Source: Parasegetibacter sp. NRK P23 (GTDB lineage Bacteria; Bacteroidota; Bacteroidia; Chitinophagales; Chitinophagaceae). From it: 64,000 nucleotides of DNA. The position numbers and the translations under genes were made by a program. The notes beneath the pieces are model-generated. The model did no database searches and was not told the DNA's origin. It saw nothing but the letters and a program-made list of their open reading frames with translations. Position 1 is the first letter of the stretch. Each line of letters starts with the position of its first letter. Shown piece after piece: positions 25,399 through 34,455 of the stretch. Location of the stretch: positions 2,643,784 through 2,707,783 of the forward strand of contig NZ_JAMDLG010000001.1 of assembly GCF_023721715.1 (NCBI RefSeq). The letters are read 5' to 3'.

Positions 25399-27453
25399 AT
25401 GTCTTTACAACAAAGAGTTTCACAAGGGCTACCAAAGATGCAGGGGCGAGGGTTGTTCCAGCCAAGCACCTATAATGAAGCGGACAATACGATTGAGGTT
25501 GTATTCGCAACGGAAACCCCTGTTAAGCGCAGCAAATGGGGTGAAAGTTTTATTGAAATTCTGGATTGCTCCAAACGTAGCGTACAGCTCCAAAGGTTGA
25601 ATCAAGGCGGCCCCGTTGTAGATTCTCACAATACATGGAGCATGGACTCCCAATTCGCAGTTGTTGAACGTGCCTGGGTTGACGAAAGCACACGGGAATG
25701 CAGAGCGCTTATTCGATTCTCCAAAACTGAGGGGGACAAGGAAAAGGTTGAAAAGATTAAAGATGGCATCATTCGTAATGTTTCCGTTGGTTATATCATT
25801 CACGAGGCTGAAGTAACGGACGGCGAAGAAAATAAACTGCCGGAGTTACGTGCTACTGACTGGGAACCTCATGAAATTTCATTCTTACCAATGCAGGCCG
25901 ATATGAACAGCGGAACCAGGGCAGCGGAAGAAAATGTAAATGAAATAAAAATTACAAACGTAAAAGCAAGTAAAATGTCAGAAACAAAAGCTGCACTCAC
26001 CGCAGAACGGAAACGCAGTGCTGAAATTTTTAAAGCATGTCGCGCCGCGGATCTCAGTGATGAATACGCTCAGGAGCTGCTTGACGGCGAAATGAGTATC
26101 GAGGAGTGCCGTGCGGCAATTCTTGCCAAAAAATCGGATACCCTTCCTGCAAACACAAAAGAGGTGGGGGAAAAAGCGGTGAAAGAAGAACGTACCCGTA
26201 TTTCAGAAATTCATAAAGCCGTGAGAACCTTGGGCCTGCCTGTTGAGTTTGGTGAAAAGCTTGTGGAAGATGGTGTTTCCTTGGACAATGCCAGGGCAGC
26301 CATTATTGATGAGAAAGCCAAATCCAATACGGCAGCCCCTTCCCTTCACACCGGGTTCAAACCCGGAGAAGATGAAGCGGACAAAAAGGCTCGCGGCATG
26401 GTTGCAAACCTGTTAATTCGTTCCGGGTTCGAAGATACCGAGCGAGTGAAAGCGGGTGATCCCGGCGAATTCCGGGGAATGAGCCTGATTGATACCGCAA
26501 AAGAATGCTTGATCCTCGCGGGTCATAGTGTACGGGGTATGAGCCACATGGAGATCGCCTCCGAAGCGCTAAAAATGCACTCCCGGGGTGCGGGAGGTCA
26601 GTCATCTGCCGATTTCCCCAACATCCTGGCCAATGTAATGAATAAAAGCCTCCGGGCCGATTATCAATTGCAGGAGAAATCATTTGTTCCATGGACAAGG
26701 AAAACTCCTGCAACTGACTTCCGGGAAATGTTACGTTCTCAACTCAATGATTTCAAATTGAGCCAGGTCAAGGAGGGCGGAGAATATTCCTACGCCACAG
26801 TTGGCGATTCCGGAGAAAAGTACAAAGTAGGCAAGTTTGGAAAAATCATCAACATTGACTGGGAAGCCGTTATGAACGATGATTTGAACGCCTTCAGCAG
26901 GCTACCACAAAAGGCCGCTGCCGCTGTTGCTCAAATGCAGGCCGATGGAATCTACGGCATTCTCACCGCGTCTCACCTGATGTCTGACAGCGCCGAACTT
27001 TTTGTTGCAGGTCACGGCAACCTTACCTCATCCGGAACAGCAATCTCCGTAGCATCCCTGGGTGTGGGCCGGGAACTGATGCGCAAACAAACTGCACCAG
27101 GTGGAAGTAACCTGAACATCGCCCCAAAATATTTGATTGTTGGACCGGAAAATGAAGCGTTGGCGCTGCAATACACTTCAGCGAATTATGTATCCGCTAA
27201 ATCCAGCGATATCAACGTATGGGCCGGTATGCTCACTGCAATTGTTGATGCGCGCATTACAGGCAAGCAGTGGTTTTTGGCCGCTGACCCCCGTTCCATC
27301 GATACTATCGAGTACGCCACCATCGATGGAGAAGAGCTGTACACCGAAAGCAAGTACAGTTTTGAAAAGGATGCGTTCCAATACAAAATCCGTAGCGTAT
27401 TCGGCGCTAAAGCGATTGACTGGAGAGGATTGTATAAAAACGCCGGGGCGTAA
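25399..27453 (+). CDS. Prohead protease-scaffold-major capsid fusion protein
   Basis: A 684-residue polyprotein. Residues about 20-160 form an S78-type prohead protease with the presumed catalytic His77 (VVDSHN) and Ser129 (RNVSVGY). Residues about 190-300 are helical and hold two related copies of a unit (AERKRSAEIFKACRAADL and EERTRISEIHKAVRTLGL), resembling a scaffold. Residues about 330-684 are the capsid. The N-terminal part is expected to be removed during maturation. I start at the ATG at 25399, after the promoter; an in-frame TTG at 25339 lies in the promoter itself. An internal ATG at 25975 (residue 193) could yield a protease-free product. Confidence 0.92.
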   Translation: MSLQQRVSQGLPKMQGRGLFQPSTYNEADNTIEVVFATETPVKRSKWGESFIEILDCSKRSVQLQRLNQGGPVVDSHNTWSMDSQFAVVERAWVDESTRECRALIRFSKTEGDKEKVEKIKDGIIRNVSVGYIIHEAEVTDGEENKLPELRATDWEPHEISFLPMQADMNSGTRAAEENVNEIKITNVKASKMSETKAALTAERKRSAEIFKACRAADLSDEYAQELLDGEMSIEECRAAILAKKSDTLPANTKEVGEKAVKEERTRISEIHKAVRTLGLPVEFGEKLVEDGVSLDNARAAIIDEKAKSNTAAPSLHTGFKPGEDEADKKARGMVANLLIRSGFEDTERVKAGDPGEFRGMSLIDTAKECLILAGHSVRGMSHMEIASEALKMHSRGAGGQSSADFPNILANVMNKSLRADYQLQEKSFVPWTRKTPATDFREMLRSQLNDFKLSQVKEGGEYSYATVGDSGEKYKVGKFGKIINIDWEAVMNDDLNAFSRLPQKAAAAVAQMQADGIYGILTASHLMSDSAELFVAGHGNLTSSGTAISVASLGVGRELMRKQTAPGGSNLNIAPKYLIVGPENEALALQYTSANYVSAKSSDINVWAGMLTAIVDARITGKQWFLAADPRSIDTIEYATIDGEELYTESKYSFEKDAFQYKIRSVFGAKAIDWRGLYKNAGA

Positions 27454-27513
27454 CCACATTCAGTAAACCAATAAAAGTCACTACCCCCTAAAACGGGGAT
27501 AAATAAAGGAAGT

Positions 27514-27840
27514 ATGAATAACGCAGTAGCACCAGGAAACACCGTTGAAATTGTTGCTCCTTCAGGCGGGCTTACAAGCGGTCAGCCGTTACTGGTTGGC
27601 GGCATGGTAGGTATCAGCCACAGCAAATATGCTGAGGGAGAAACAGCGGTCATTGATCTGGAAGGAGCTTACACGGTTCCGAAAGCCGGTGGCGCGGCTT
27701 GGGCCACAGGTGATAAATTGTATTGGGATGATACCAACAAGGTATTCACCAAAACAGCTACATCAAACACTCTTGCCGGATATGCCTGGGCAGTGGCAGC
27801 CAGCGGTGCGGCTTCCGGTGTCATTATTTTAAGGCAATAG
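27514..27840 (+). CDS. DUF2190 family capsid decoration protein
   Basis: A 108-residue beta-rich protein. The pattern VEIVAPSGGLTSGQPLLVGGMVGISHSKYAEGETAVIDLEGAYTVPK matches DUF2190, lambda gpD-position proteins thought to decorate the capsid. It follows the capsid gene with a 60-bp gap that has a small CCCC/GGGG hairpin. Confidence 0.88.
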   Translation: MNNAVAPGNTVEIVAPSGGLTSGQPLLVGGMVGISHSKYAEGETAVIDLEGAYTVPKAGGAAWATGDKLYWDDTNKVFTKTATSNTLAGYAWAVAASGAASGVIILRQ

Positions 27841-27854
27841 TAGGCGCATACCGT

Positions 27855-28196
27855 ATGAATATTTTCGACAGCATGCATCGTACGGCACAAAAAGCCATAA
27901 CCAAAACAATGGGGTATATGGCCCAATGGATGCCGCTGACTGGTGGGGATGAGATTACGGGAAGTGTGCTTTATAACGAGCCGACACGTAAACAGGAAAT
28001 TTCCGAACAGGATTTTGAAACCTTTCAACCGTGGATGGAATATTTGGAGGGCGAATTTCCTGGCCTATTGGAAAGTGTAAGGAACAACAATCCGGAAACG
28101 GTGGTGATAAACGGTAGAACGTTCGTCACACTTAAAAACGGGAGTAAAAAGTATGATGGGAAAACCATCATTATCAACCTCGAAGAACAAATATGA
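27855..28196 (+). CDS. Hypothetical head-tail connector region protein
   Basis: A 113-residue protein (MNIFDSMHRTAQKAITKTMGYMAQWMP...). Its place between the decoration protein and a Mu gp37-like gene suggests a head-tail joining role. No sequence family was firmly recognised. Overlaps the next gene by 4 bp. Confidence 0.6.
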   Translation: MNIFDSMHRTAQKAITKTMGYMAQWMPLTGGDEITGSVLYNEPTRKQEISEQDFETFQPWMEYLEGEFPGLLESVRNNNPETVVINGRTFVTLKNGSKKYDGKTIIINLEEQI

Positions 28197-28669
28197 ACTT
28201 ATATCCCTCACAACAAAGCATCGTTCAAAAGCTCCAAAGTGATTTCACCGGGGCGGGTACGAGCTTTGTTGCAAGGGATTTGCCGGATAGTCCGGGAGAG
28301 GTTCTTAGAGGTGTTGCCAACCCCGTTGTTTATGTTGCATATACAGGAAGTATTTCCGAACCTCCCTTAACTACAAATACAATAGCCCAGCGCAGGAAAG
28401 TAACATTTGCCGTTGAATGTATTGCGCGAACGCTTTACGGGGAAAACGGAATGAATGCCGTTCGAGATATCGTTGAACAATCAATTGTAGGATTCAAACC
28501 ATCAAACTGTCAGCGGCTTTACCTGAAGAAAGACAATGTGACCCAATCGGAAAACGGGGAAGCATGGGTTCATGTCTATGAATTCGAGTGTGATACAATA
28601 TTGGTTCAAAAGGAAGAATCAGATCCCATAATCGTTCCATCATTCAAAGAACTCGTACACCCTGAATAA
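28193..28669 (+). CDS. Mu gp37-like protein, probable tail terminator
   Basis: A 158-residue protein. A central beta-rich region (VVYVAYTGSISEPP...RKVTFAVECIART) and FKPSNCQRLYLKKDNVTQSENGEAWVHVYEFECDTI fit the gp37/DUF1834-like group that sits just before the sheath in Mu-like phages. It probably ends tail-tube growth and joins the tail to the head. Confidence 0.7.
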   Translation: MNLYPSQQSIVQKLQSDFTGAGTSFVARDLPDSPGEVLRGVANPVVYVAYTGSISEPPLTTNTIAQRRKVTFAVECIARTLYGENGMNAVRDIVEQSIVGFKPSNCQRLYLKKDNVTQSENGEAWVHVYEFECDTILVQKEESDPIIVPSFKELVHPE

Positions 28670-28675
28670 ATCAAG

Positions 28676-28897
28676 ATGAAAAATTTTAAATACATAGGCC
28701 AGCAGCAACATAATTCCACCATTGAAGTGAAAAAAGAAGGTAGAATAGTTCACGAAGATTTAAGACTATCCCCTGGAAAGTCCTATATGTTGAACGAGGA
28801 TCACCCGGTTGTTAAAAGCCTCATTGCTACCGGCCTATTGGTAGATCAAGCCCCCGGAGTATCGGGAAAACAAAAAGCAATCACCGAAAAAAGATAA
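28676..28897 (+). CDS. Small protein upstream of sheath (DUF2635-like position)
   Basis: A 73-residue basic protein (IEVKKEGRIVHEDLRLSPGKSYMLNEDHPVVKSLIATGLLV). In Mu-like phages a small gene occupies this place between gp37 and the sheath. The sequence match to that family is weak; the call is mostly positional. Confidence 0.55.
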   Translation: MKNFKYIGQQQHNSTIEVKKEGRIVHEDLRLSPGKSYMLNEDHPVVKSLIATGLLVDQAPGVSGKQKAITEKR

Positions 28898-28900
28898 ATA

Positions 28901-30322
28901 ATGGCAGCAGATTTTTTACATGGGGTTGAAACCATTGAAGTTGAGGTTGGCGGCCAGACAATAAGAGTAGTTAAATCTTCGGTTGTGGCATTGCTTGGCA
29001 TTGCTCCCATTGGAGCCAAGAACCAACTTGTTTTGTGTTCCAATCAAAGGGATGATGCCCAATTCGGGAAAGCGCTGCCGGGGTTCAATATACCCAAGGC
29101 CTTACAAATCATTCGATCCATAGCCGGTAGTGCGCCGGTATTGGTGGTTAATACCTTTGATACCACAGCCAACACCGAGCAAGTTACAGCGGAGGAGCAA
29201 ACAGTTGTTGCCGGTCGCCTTAAACTTGCGCACCCCCCAATCGGGGCCGTTACAATAAAGCTGGTGGACGGCACCACCGATGCACCCATAGTGTTAGGAA
29301 CCGATTATACATTGGATGAATTCGGCAACTTCCAGGCAATCAGCAGCGAAATTGAAAACGCAACTGTCTACAAATTCTCCTACAAAAAATTGGATGCGGA
29401 AACGGTTACCCCCACTCAGCTCATTGGCGGCGTTGATGGCAGTAATGTAAGGACCGGTCTGGCTTTGTTCGACCTGGCCTATAATACCTTCGGCTTTAAA
29501 GCAAAGGTGTTCATTTCGCCGAATTACAGCAGCCTTTCGGCTATCTCAACCGCTTTTTCAACTGCAGCCCAGAAAAACAGGGGAATTTACCTTCTCGATG
29601 CGCCTTTTGGAACCACGATTGCCGGAGCGATTGCCGGGCGCGGACCATCGGGCGGCTTGGTTTTCAACACCTCGGATGAAAGAGCGTATTTGCTTTATCC
29701 ATACCTGAAAACCTTTGATGATTACTCACAAGCCGATGCCGCATTTCCATATTCTGCATTCATGGCCGGGGTGATCATTCGCACCGACAATGATTTGGGT
29801 TACTGGTTTTCTCCATCCAACAAAGAAATTACCGGAGTAACTGGTTCCGAAAGAATTATTGAATGGAGTATCAATGATCCGGATTGCGAAGCGAACCAGT
29901 TAAACGCGGTTGGCATCGCAACAATTGCGGCCGGCTATGGAACCGGTATTCGTACATGGGGCAACCGAAACGCTTCCTTCCCCAATTCGACCAGCGTTAA
30001 AAATTTCGTAGCCATTCGGAGGACTGATGATATGGTGATCGAAAGCATGGAATTGGCTTCTATCAATTTCGTGGATTTGCCGCTTTCACAGGCTATGATC
30101 GACACGATAAGAGAGGCAGGCAATGCCCTTTTGAGAACTGAGATTCAAAGGGGAGCAGTTTTACCTGGGAGTAGTGTGAACTATAATCCCGAAGATAACA
30201 GCGCTTCGGATCTGGCTTCCGGTAAAGTAACCTTCGAAAGGGTTTACATGGTGCCGCCGCCGCTGGAGCGTATCACGTACCGGGATGTATTAGATATCAG
30301 TTTGCTTAATCAATTCAACTAA
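28901..30322 (+). CDS. Contractile tail sheath protein (gpFI/gpL type)
   Basis: A 473-residue sheath protein. N-terminal region with a small barrel (VEVGGQTIRVVKSSVVALLGIAPIGAKN), a variable middle, and the conserved C-terminal part (ASINFVDLPLSQAMIDTIREAGNALLRTE) that links sheath subunits. Shortening of the sheath drives the tube through the cell envelope. The tube gene follows after 5 bp. Confidence 0.95.
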   Translation: MAADFLHGVETIEVEVGGQTIRVVKSSVVALLGIAPIGAKNQLVLCSNQRDDAQFGKALPGFNIPKALQIIRSIAGSAPVLVVNTFDTTANTEQVTAEEQTVVAGRLKLAHPPIGAVTIKLVDGTTDAPIVLGTDYTLDEFGNFQAISSEIENATVYKFSYKKLDAETVTPTQLIGGVDGSNVRTGLALFDLAYNTFGFKAKVFISPNYSSLSAISTAFSTAAQKNRGIYLLDAPFGTTIAGAIAGRGPSGGLVFNTSDERAYLLYPYLKTFDDYSQADAAFPYSAFMAGVIIRTDNDLGYWFSPSNKEITGVTGSERIIEWSINDPDCEANQLNAVGIATIAAGYGTGIRTWGNRNASFPNSTSVKNFVAIRRTDDMVIESMELASINFVDLPLSQAMIDTIREAGNALLRTEIQRGAVLPGSSVNYNPEDNSASDLASGKVTFERVYMVPPPLERITYRDVLDISLLNQFN

Positions 30323-30327
30323 TAAAA

Positions 30328-30852
30328 ATGGCAGGAATAAATATCAATCGGTTATCAAACGCCAACGTTTACAGCAACGGTAACAGCCTTTTGGGTAAGG
30401 TAGAAGAAATACAACTTCCAGCCGTAAAAGCAAAAATCGTTGATGTGAAAGCCCTTGGGTTGATCATGGATGTGGAAGTACCAAGTGGGTTTGAGAAAAT
30501 GACCGGCAAGATGAAATGGAATGCCGTTTATGGGGAATTGATTGAAGAGTTCGGCAGCCCTTTCAATACAAAACAAATTCAGGTCCGGGGTAACCTGGAG
30601 GTATATGATACTACCGGCAGAACGAGTGAAACAGCGGTCGTTGCATACCTCACCATTCGGTTTAAGGATGTGCTACCGGCCATTACCTTAAAAATGAATG
30701 ACAATCCCGAGCAAGAGAGCGAATACAGTTGCTCCTATTATCGCCTTGAAATCGGCGGTGTAAAGTACCTGGAGATTGACGCTTTTGCCAATACTTTCTT
30801 CGTGAAAGACAAGGACCAATTGAAAGAATACAAAAAGAACCTTGGCTTTTAA
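30328..30852 (+). CDS. Major tail tube protein (gpFII type)
   Basis: A 174-residue tube protein. The start GININRLSNANVYSNGNSLLGKVEEIQLPAVKAK and the later YRLEIGGVKYLEIDAFANTFFVKDKDQLKEYKKNLGF match the P2 gpFII family. It stacks as hexameric rings inside the sheath. It is followed by a terminator that would set higher levels of sheath and tube than of the later tail genes. Confidence 0.93.
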   Translation: MAGININRLSNANVYSNGNSLLGKVEEIQLPAVKAKIVDVKALGLIMDVEVPSGFEKMTGKMKWNAVYGELIEEFGSPFNTKQIQVRGNLEVYDTTGRTSETAVVAYLTIRFKDVLPAITLKMNDNPEQESEYSCSYYRLEIGGVKYLEIDAFANTFFVKDKDQLKEYKKNLGF

Positions 30853-30889
30853 TCGGTGAGGACTTTGGTTGGGTTGGATGGTTAAATCG

Positions 30890-30921
30890 GGCTGGCTGTT
30901 GATTCGGCCAGCCTTTCTTTT
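30890..30921 (+). terminator. Terminator between tail tube and gpE genes
   Basis: GGCTGGC (30890-30896) pairs with GCCAGCC (30907-30913), followed by TTTCTTTT. Probably partial, since the gpE-like and later tail genes are likely read from the same promoter. Confidence 0.82.
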
Positions 30922-30941
30922 AAATAACAAAAAAACCAATA

Positions 30942-31331
30942 ATGGAACAAGAAAACATCACGAACGAGGACGTTAAAATCGCAGAACAAATGAAAATCTA
31001 TCCCACAACGCCCAACGAAAACGGCGATTTTTTCGAATCGTTGGAAGATGAAGAAATGGGCATCCAAACTCATAGCTATGAGAACGGCTCAAAAGTGAAA
31101 AAATGCAAACTGCCAGCGTCCGGGTTTGATGTTGTAGTTCGGCAATTGCGGGGTAAAGATTCAAAAATGATTACCCGGTTTACCAATGGCGATGCTGAAA
31201 AATATCAAATGGCAGCAATGACGATCGCCACAACGGTAAACGGGAAAAACGAAACCATGGAGTTTTATGAAGAACTATACATGAAAGATTTTGCCACAAT
31301 TATGGCCATGGTTGGCGATCTAAATTTTTAG
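30942..31331 (+). CDS. Tail assembly chaperone, short form (gpE-like)
   Basis: A 129-residue acidic protein made when translation stays in frame. Middle and C-terminal parts (FDVVVRQLRGKDSKMITRFTNGDAEKYQMAAMTIATTVNGK) fit tail assembly chaperones that precede tape measure genes. Its stop codon directly follows a slippery heptamer at 31322-31328. It helps assemble the tube around the tape measure. Confidence 0.88.
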   Translation: MEQENITNEDVKIAEQMKIYPTTPNENGDFFESLEDEEMGIQTHSYENGSKVKKCKLPASGFDVVVRQLRGKDSKMITRFTNGDAEKYQMAAMTIATTVNGKNETMEFYEELYMKDFATIMAMVGDLNF

Positions 31332-31483
31332 TTGGCCGTGATGCCATTGCGTACGTAGCAAAGTATTACGGCATTAGCCCGCTGGAGGTGGAGGAGTGGC
31401 TTACATCTCAAATACACGAATATCACAATGAGGCGGTGAAAATGGAAAAAGAGAAGGCCAATCAAATGAAATCAGCGTATTAG
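30942..31483 (+). CDS. Tail assembly chaperone, -1 frameshift product (gpE+E'-like)
   Basis: A -1 shift at AAATTTT (31322-31328) bypasses the TAG and adds 51 residues (LVGRDAIAYVAKYYG...), giving about 180 residues. The extension ends at TAG 31481-31483, right before the GTG start of the tape measure gene. P2, Mu-like and lambda phages all make a chaperone pair this way at the same gene position. An RNA stem-loop follows the slip site at suitable distance. Confidence 0.87.
31322..31372 (+). promoter_or_regulatory. Programmed -1 frameshift signal
   Basis: The heptamer A-AAT-TTT (0 frame) is of the X-XXY-YYZ type. The stop follows at once. Six bases after the heptamer, GCCGTGAT (31335-31342) pairs with ATTACGGC (31365-31372), eight pairs with one G-U; a nested 4-bp stem (TTGC 31347-31350 with GCAA 31358-31361) sits in the loop. 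Confidence 0.85.
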
Positions 31484-33316
31484 GTGGATAAGAGTTTAAA
31501 AATAGCGCTTATACTTTCTGCAACCGACCGTGCCTCAGCAGTGATCGGCCGGGCAATGGCGAACGCGGAAAGGAGAGCGAAAAGTTTGGAACGGGCAGGT
31601 AAGACCATGAGCGACATGGGCGATAAAAGCCTAGTTGCTGGCGCTGCCATGTCTGCCGGTCTGCTTGGTACACTGAAGGCGGCCGCCGATGTTGAGCGGA
31701 TGCAAATTGCCCTTCGCACATCATTCAAAGGAAGCGAGGAGGAGGCAAACCGAGCTTTTGGAATTATCAATAAATTCGCTGCCGCTACTCCATACGGACT
31801 TCAAGAAGTAATGACCGGGTTCATTAAGTTGAAAAACATGGGCCTTGATCCGTCCATGGAAGCGCTTAATGCCTACGGAAATACAGCTTCGGCAATGGGA
31901 AAATCCCTTAACGATATGGTTGAGGCAGTAGCCGATGCAGCTACCGGCGAATTCGAAAGGTTAAAAGAATTCGGTATTAAAGCCAGCAGCCAAGGGAAAT
32001 TCGTAACATTCACATTCCAAGGAGTAAAAACAACAGTTCGTAAAGAATCGGCTGCAATCGAGCAGTACCTAAAAAAAGTTGGCAATGTAAATTTTGCCGG
32101 AGGTATTGATGCGCAAAGTAAAAGTTTGTATGGTCAGTTCTCAACGACAGTGGACGGCGCTCGTATGGTCGCTGCTTCGCTTGGGAAAATCCTAATTCCT
32201 CCTGTAAACGAACTGTTTAAAAGAATTGGACCTGTACTTGAAAGGATTCAAAAATGGATTGACGCGAACCCTAAACTTTCCCGCCAAATAATGATGACCG
32301 CCTCAGCCGTTGCAATCGCCCTTCTTGGATTTGGGGCTGTTATGAAAGTTATTGGATTTGTGCTTTCAGGATTTTCAACGGCTTTGAGATTGGGAAGTAT
32401 GTTTATGCGCGGCTTCAGCATGGCCATTACTTTCGGAGGTAAAGCCGCGGCGCTTGCGGTACGAGGTTTCCAAGCCGCACGGTTCGCCATGTTCGCCCTT
32501 CAATACGGATTAAAATTCACAATCATCCCAGCTTTACAGGCCGCGGGATCCGCTATTCTTAAATTTGGTACTACCCTCCTTGCCAGCCCTATAACCTGGT
32601 ACATTGCGGCAGCGGTTGCGCTGGGGGCAGCGGTGTATTTCATCATTAAGAATTGGGATAAGATCAAGGCCTTTTTCGGCAGGCTTTGGGAAAGTGTAAA
32701 ACAGTCATTCTCAAGGTTCTGGAATTGGGCGAAACAAATGTTCCTTAATTATACACCACACGGGTTAATCATAAAACATTGGGATAAGATCGGACCAATG
32801 TTCGTTCGAGTGTGGAACAATGTAAAAGCGGTTTTTACCGGTGTTTGGAACTGGATAAAAGGACTGGGTAAAATGTTTTTCGATGCGGGGAAAAATATTG
32901 TGAATTCTATTTGGAACGGCATGAAGGCATTGGCGATGAAACCAGTAGAAATGATCAAAAATATAGTTGGAAAAATCAGGAAATTCCTGCCCTTCTCCCC
33001 TGCCAAAGAGGGTCCGCTAAAAGATATTCATCGGATTCGTCTTGTTGAGACTATCGCCCAAAGTATAACCCCTAAACCTCTATTAACGGCCTTCAGCAAA
33101 GTGACCGGAGCGCTATTTGGGCAAATGTCACGGCCTATGCCGGTTGTTGCAGGCGTAGGAGGATCGAGTGGCGGTGCTGTATTCAATTTGACAATTAATT
33201 TAAGCGGTAGCGCTTCTCAGGCAGACGGGGAAATGGTTGCATCCAGTATAAAAAATCAAATGGAAAAATGGTGGAATGAAAAACAGAGACAGCAGGCCCG
33301 AACTTCATTTTCATAA
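31484..33316 (+). CDS. Tail tape measure protein
   Basis: A 610-residue protein with a GTG start right after the gpE' stop. The N-terminal region (MANAERRAKSLERAGKTMSDMGDKSLVAGAAMSAGLLGTLKAAADVERM) and FAAATPYGLQEVMTGFIKLKNMGLDPS match the TP901-type tape measure core. Several hydrophobic segments lie around residues 270-390. By the usual rule of about 1.5 angstrom per residue the tail would be near 90 nm. A C-terminal part may be cleaved. Confidence 0.92.
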   Translation: MDKSLKIALILSATDRASAVIGRAMANAERRAKSLERAGKTMSDMGDKSLVAGAAMSAGLLGTLKAAADVERMQIALRTSFKGSEEEANRAFGIINKFAAATPYGLQEVMTGFIKLKNMGLDPSMEALNAYGNTASAMGKSLNDMVEAVADAATGEFERLKEFGIKASSQGKFVTFTFQGVKTTVRKESAAIEQYLKKVGNVNFAGGIDAQSKSLYGQFSTTVDGARMVAASLGKILIPPVNELFKRIGPVLERIQKWIDANPKLSRQIMMTASAVAIALLGFGAVMKVIGFVLSGFSTALRLGSMFMRGFSMAITFGGKAAALAVRGFQAARFAMFALQYGLKFTIIPALQAAGSAILKFGTTLLASPITWYIAAAVALGAAVYFIIKNWDKIKAFFGRLWESVKQSFSRFWNWAKQMFLNYTPHGLIIKHWDKIGPMFVRVWNNVKAVFTGVWNWIKGLGKMFFDAGKNIVNSIWNGMKALAMKPVEMIKNIVGKIRKFLPFSPAKEGPLKDIHRIRLVETIAQSITPKPLLTAFSKVTGALFGQMSRPMPVVAGVGGSSGGAVFNLTINLSGSASQADGEMVASSIKNQMEKWWNEKQRQQARTSFS

Positions 33317-33325
33317 AAAGATTTT

Positions 33326-34204
33326 ATGTTTTTTGCACAGTTAGGTACAACGGAATACAAAGGGGCGTTTACATTCAATTCCTATTCGGAAGATGAGGAG
33401 GCGATTATTGTTGAACACCCTCTAATTGGCAGAAAGGCGAGACTGCAACAGGGGGCAACCGGCTTGCGCACGATTGCGATTTCTCTTTTCTTGCACCAGG
33501 AATATTGCAATGTTGAAGCCGAAATAAAAAAATTACGGGCATCAAAAGATTCGTTTGAAATTCTCCCTTTGTTGTGGGGAAATGGAGCGGTTGAAGGCGA
33601 ATTCATAATTGCTTCAATTGGTATAAGTAAGGCTCAGATGGACGATACAGGCAATACCATTTCTTCCTTGGTTAATATTTCATTAAAAGAAAATGTTGTT
33701 GACGACAAACGCGACCAGCAGCAGCAGCAAGCTAAAAAGGACGCACTTGCAGTTGGCAACAAAAAAACACCATCCAAAAGCAATAGGATTAATCCCTCGA
33801 CTTGCAGCAAACAGTCGATTGATATTATAAGCGTAATTAAGGCAAACTCTGGCAGGGTTGATACAATCTCCAGACAGTACACCAACAACCCAGCATTAAA
33901 CAGCAAATTGATGTCCCATTTGAAAATAATCTCGAACAGCGCCCAAATGTTGGTTGACGCGACAAACAACTCCGGAAGCTGCCTTTTCAATAATACAAAT
34001 ATCCGTGGAACGGCTACAAACGTAAAGAACAGAGCAGATTCGCTGAAGGCCATTGTTCATGCCAACGCAGGTGGATATGGGAGTGGCTTATTCACTCCAG
34101 ACATCACTGGAGTTAAAACCGGAAATACCACGTTACAATCGGCAGTTCGCGCGCTTGATTCTGCAGCAAACACAATACGCCAATCCTCAATCACAAGAAA
34201 ATGA
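33326..34204 (+). CDS. Phage tail protein gpU-like with C-terminal extension
   Basis: A 292-residue protein. The first 130 residues (MFFAQLGTTEYKGAFTFNSYSEDEEAIIVEHPLIGRKARLQQGATGLRTIAISLFLHQEY) match the P2 gpU family found between the tape measure and gpX. A Gln/Lys-rich linker at about 135-155 leads to a helical extension of unknown role. It overlaps the gpX gene by 4 bp. Confidence 0.82.
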   Translation: MFFAQLGTTEYKGAFTFNSYSEDEEAIIVEHPLIGRKARLQQGATGLRTIAISLFLHQEYCNVEAEIKKLRASKDSFEILPLLWGNGAVEGEFIIASIGISKAQMDDTGNTISSLVNISLKENVVDDKRDQQQQQAKKDALAVGNKKTPSKSNRINPSTCSKQSIDIISVIKANSGRVDTISRQYTNNPALNSKLMSHLKIISNSAQMLVDATNNSGSCLFNNTNIRGTATNVKNRADSLKAIVHANAGGYGSGLFTPDITGVKTGNTTLQSAVRALDSAANTIRQSSITRK

Positions 34205-34452
34205 CCACAATCGAGTATATAACAAAGCCAGGCGACAGGTGGGATTTGATCGCATTTAAAGCCTACGGCACAGTTGCTGATGTGACACTAGAAGATGGGA
34301 GGAGGGAGAACGCAATTGGATTGATCATTAGGAGCAACCCGGAATTGCCAATTGAAAGTATTTTATTAGATGGGCTTCTTTTGCAATTACCGGTAATCCC
34401 AAGCGGTACCGTACAAACGGAAAAGGAAAGTTTGCCACCCTGGAAAAGATAA
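34201..34452 (+). CDS. Phage tail protein gpX (LysM-like)
   Basis: An 83-residue protein with the LysM-like core of the P2 gpX family (YITKPGDRWDLIAFKAYGTVADV...IIRSNPELPIESILLDGLLLQLP). It lies between gpU and gpD, the same neighbours as in P2. Likely a baseplate-tube interface protein. Confidence 0.9.
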   Translation: MTTIEYITKPGDRWDLIAFKAYGTVADVTLEDGRRENAIGLIIRSNPELPIESILLDGLLLQLPVIPSGTVQTEKESLPPWKR

Positions 34453-34455
34453 TCA

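Noticed and set aside
31332-31483. A separate gene between gpE and the tape measure
   Set aside because: It lacks a fitting start codon and is open in the -1 frame from a slippery heptamer, so it is the frameshift extension.
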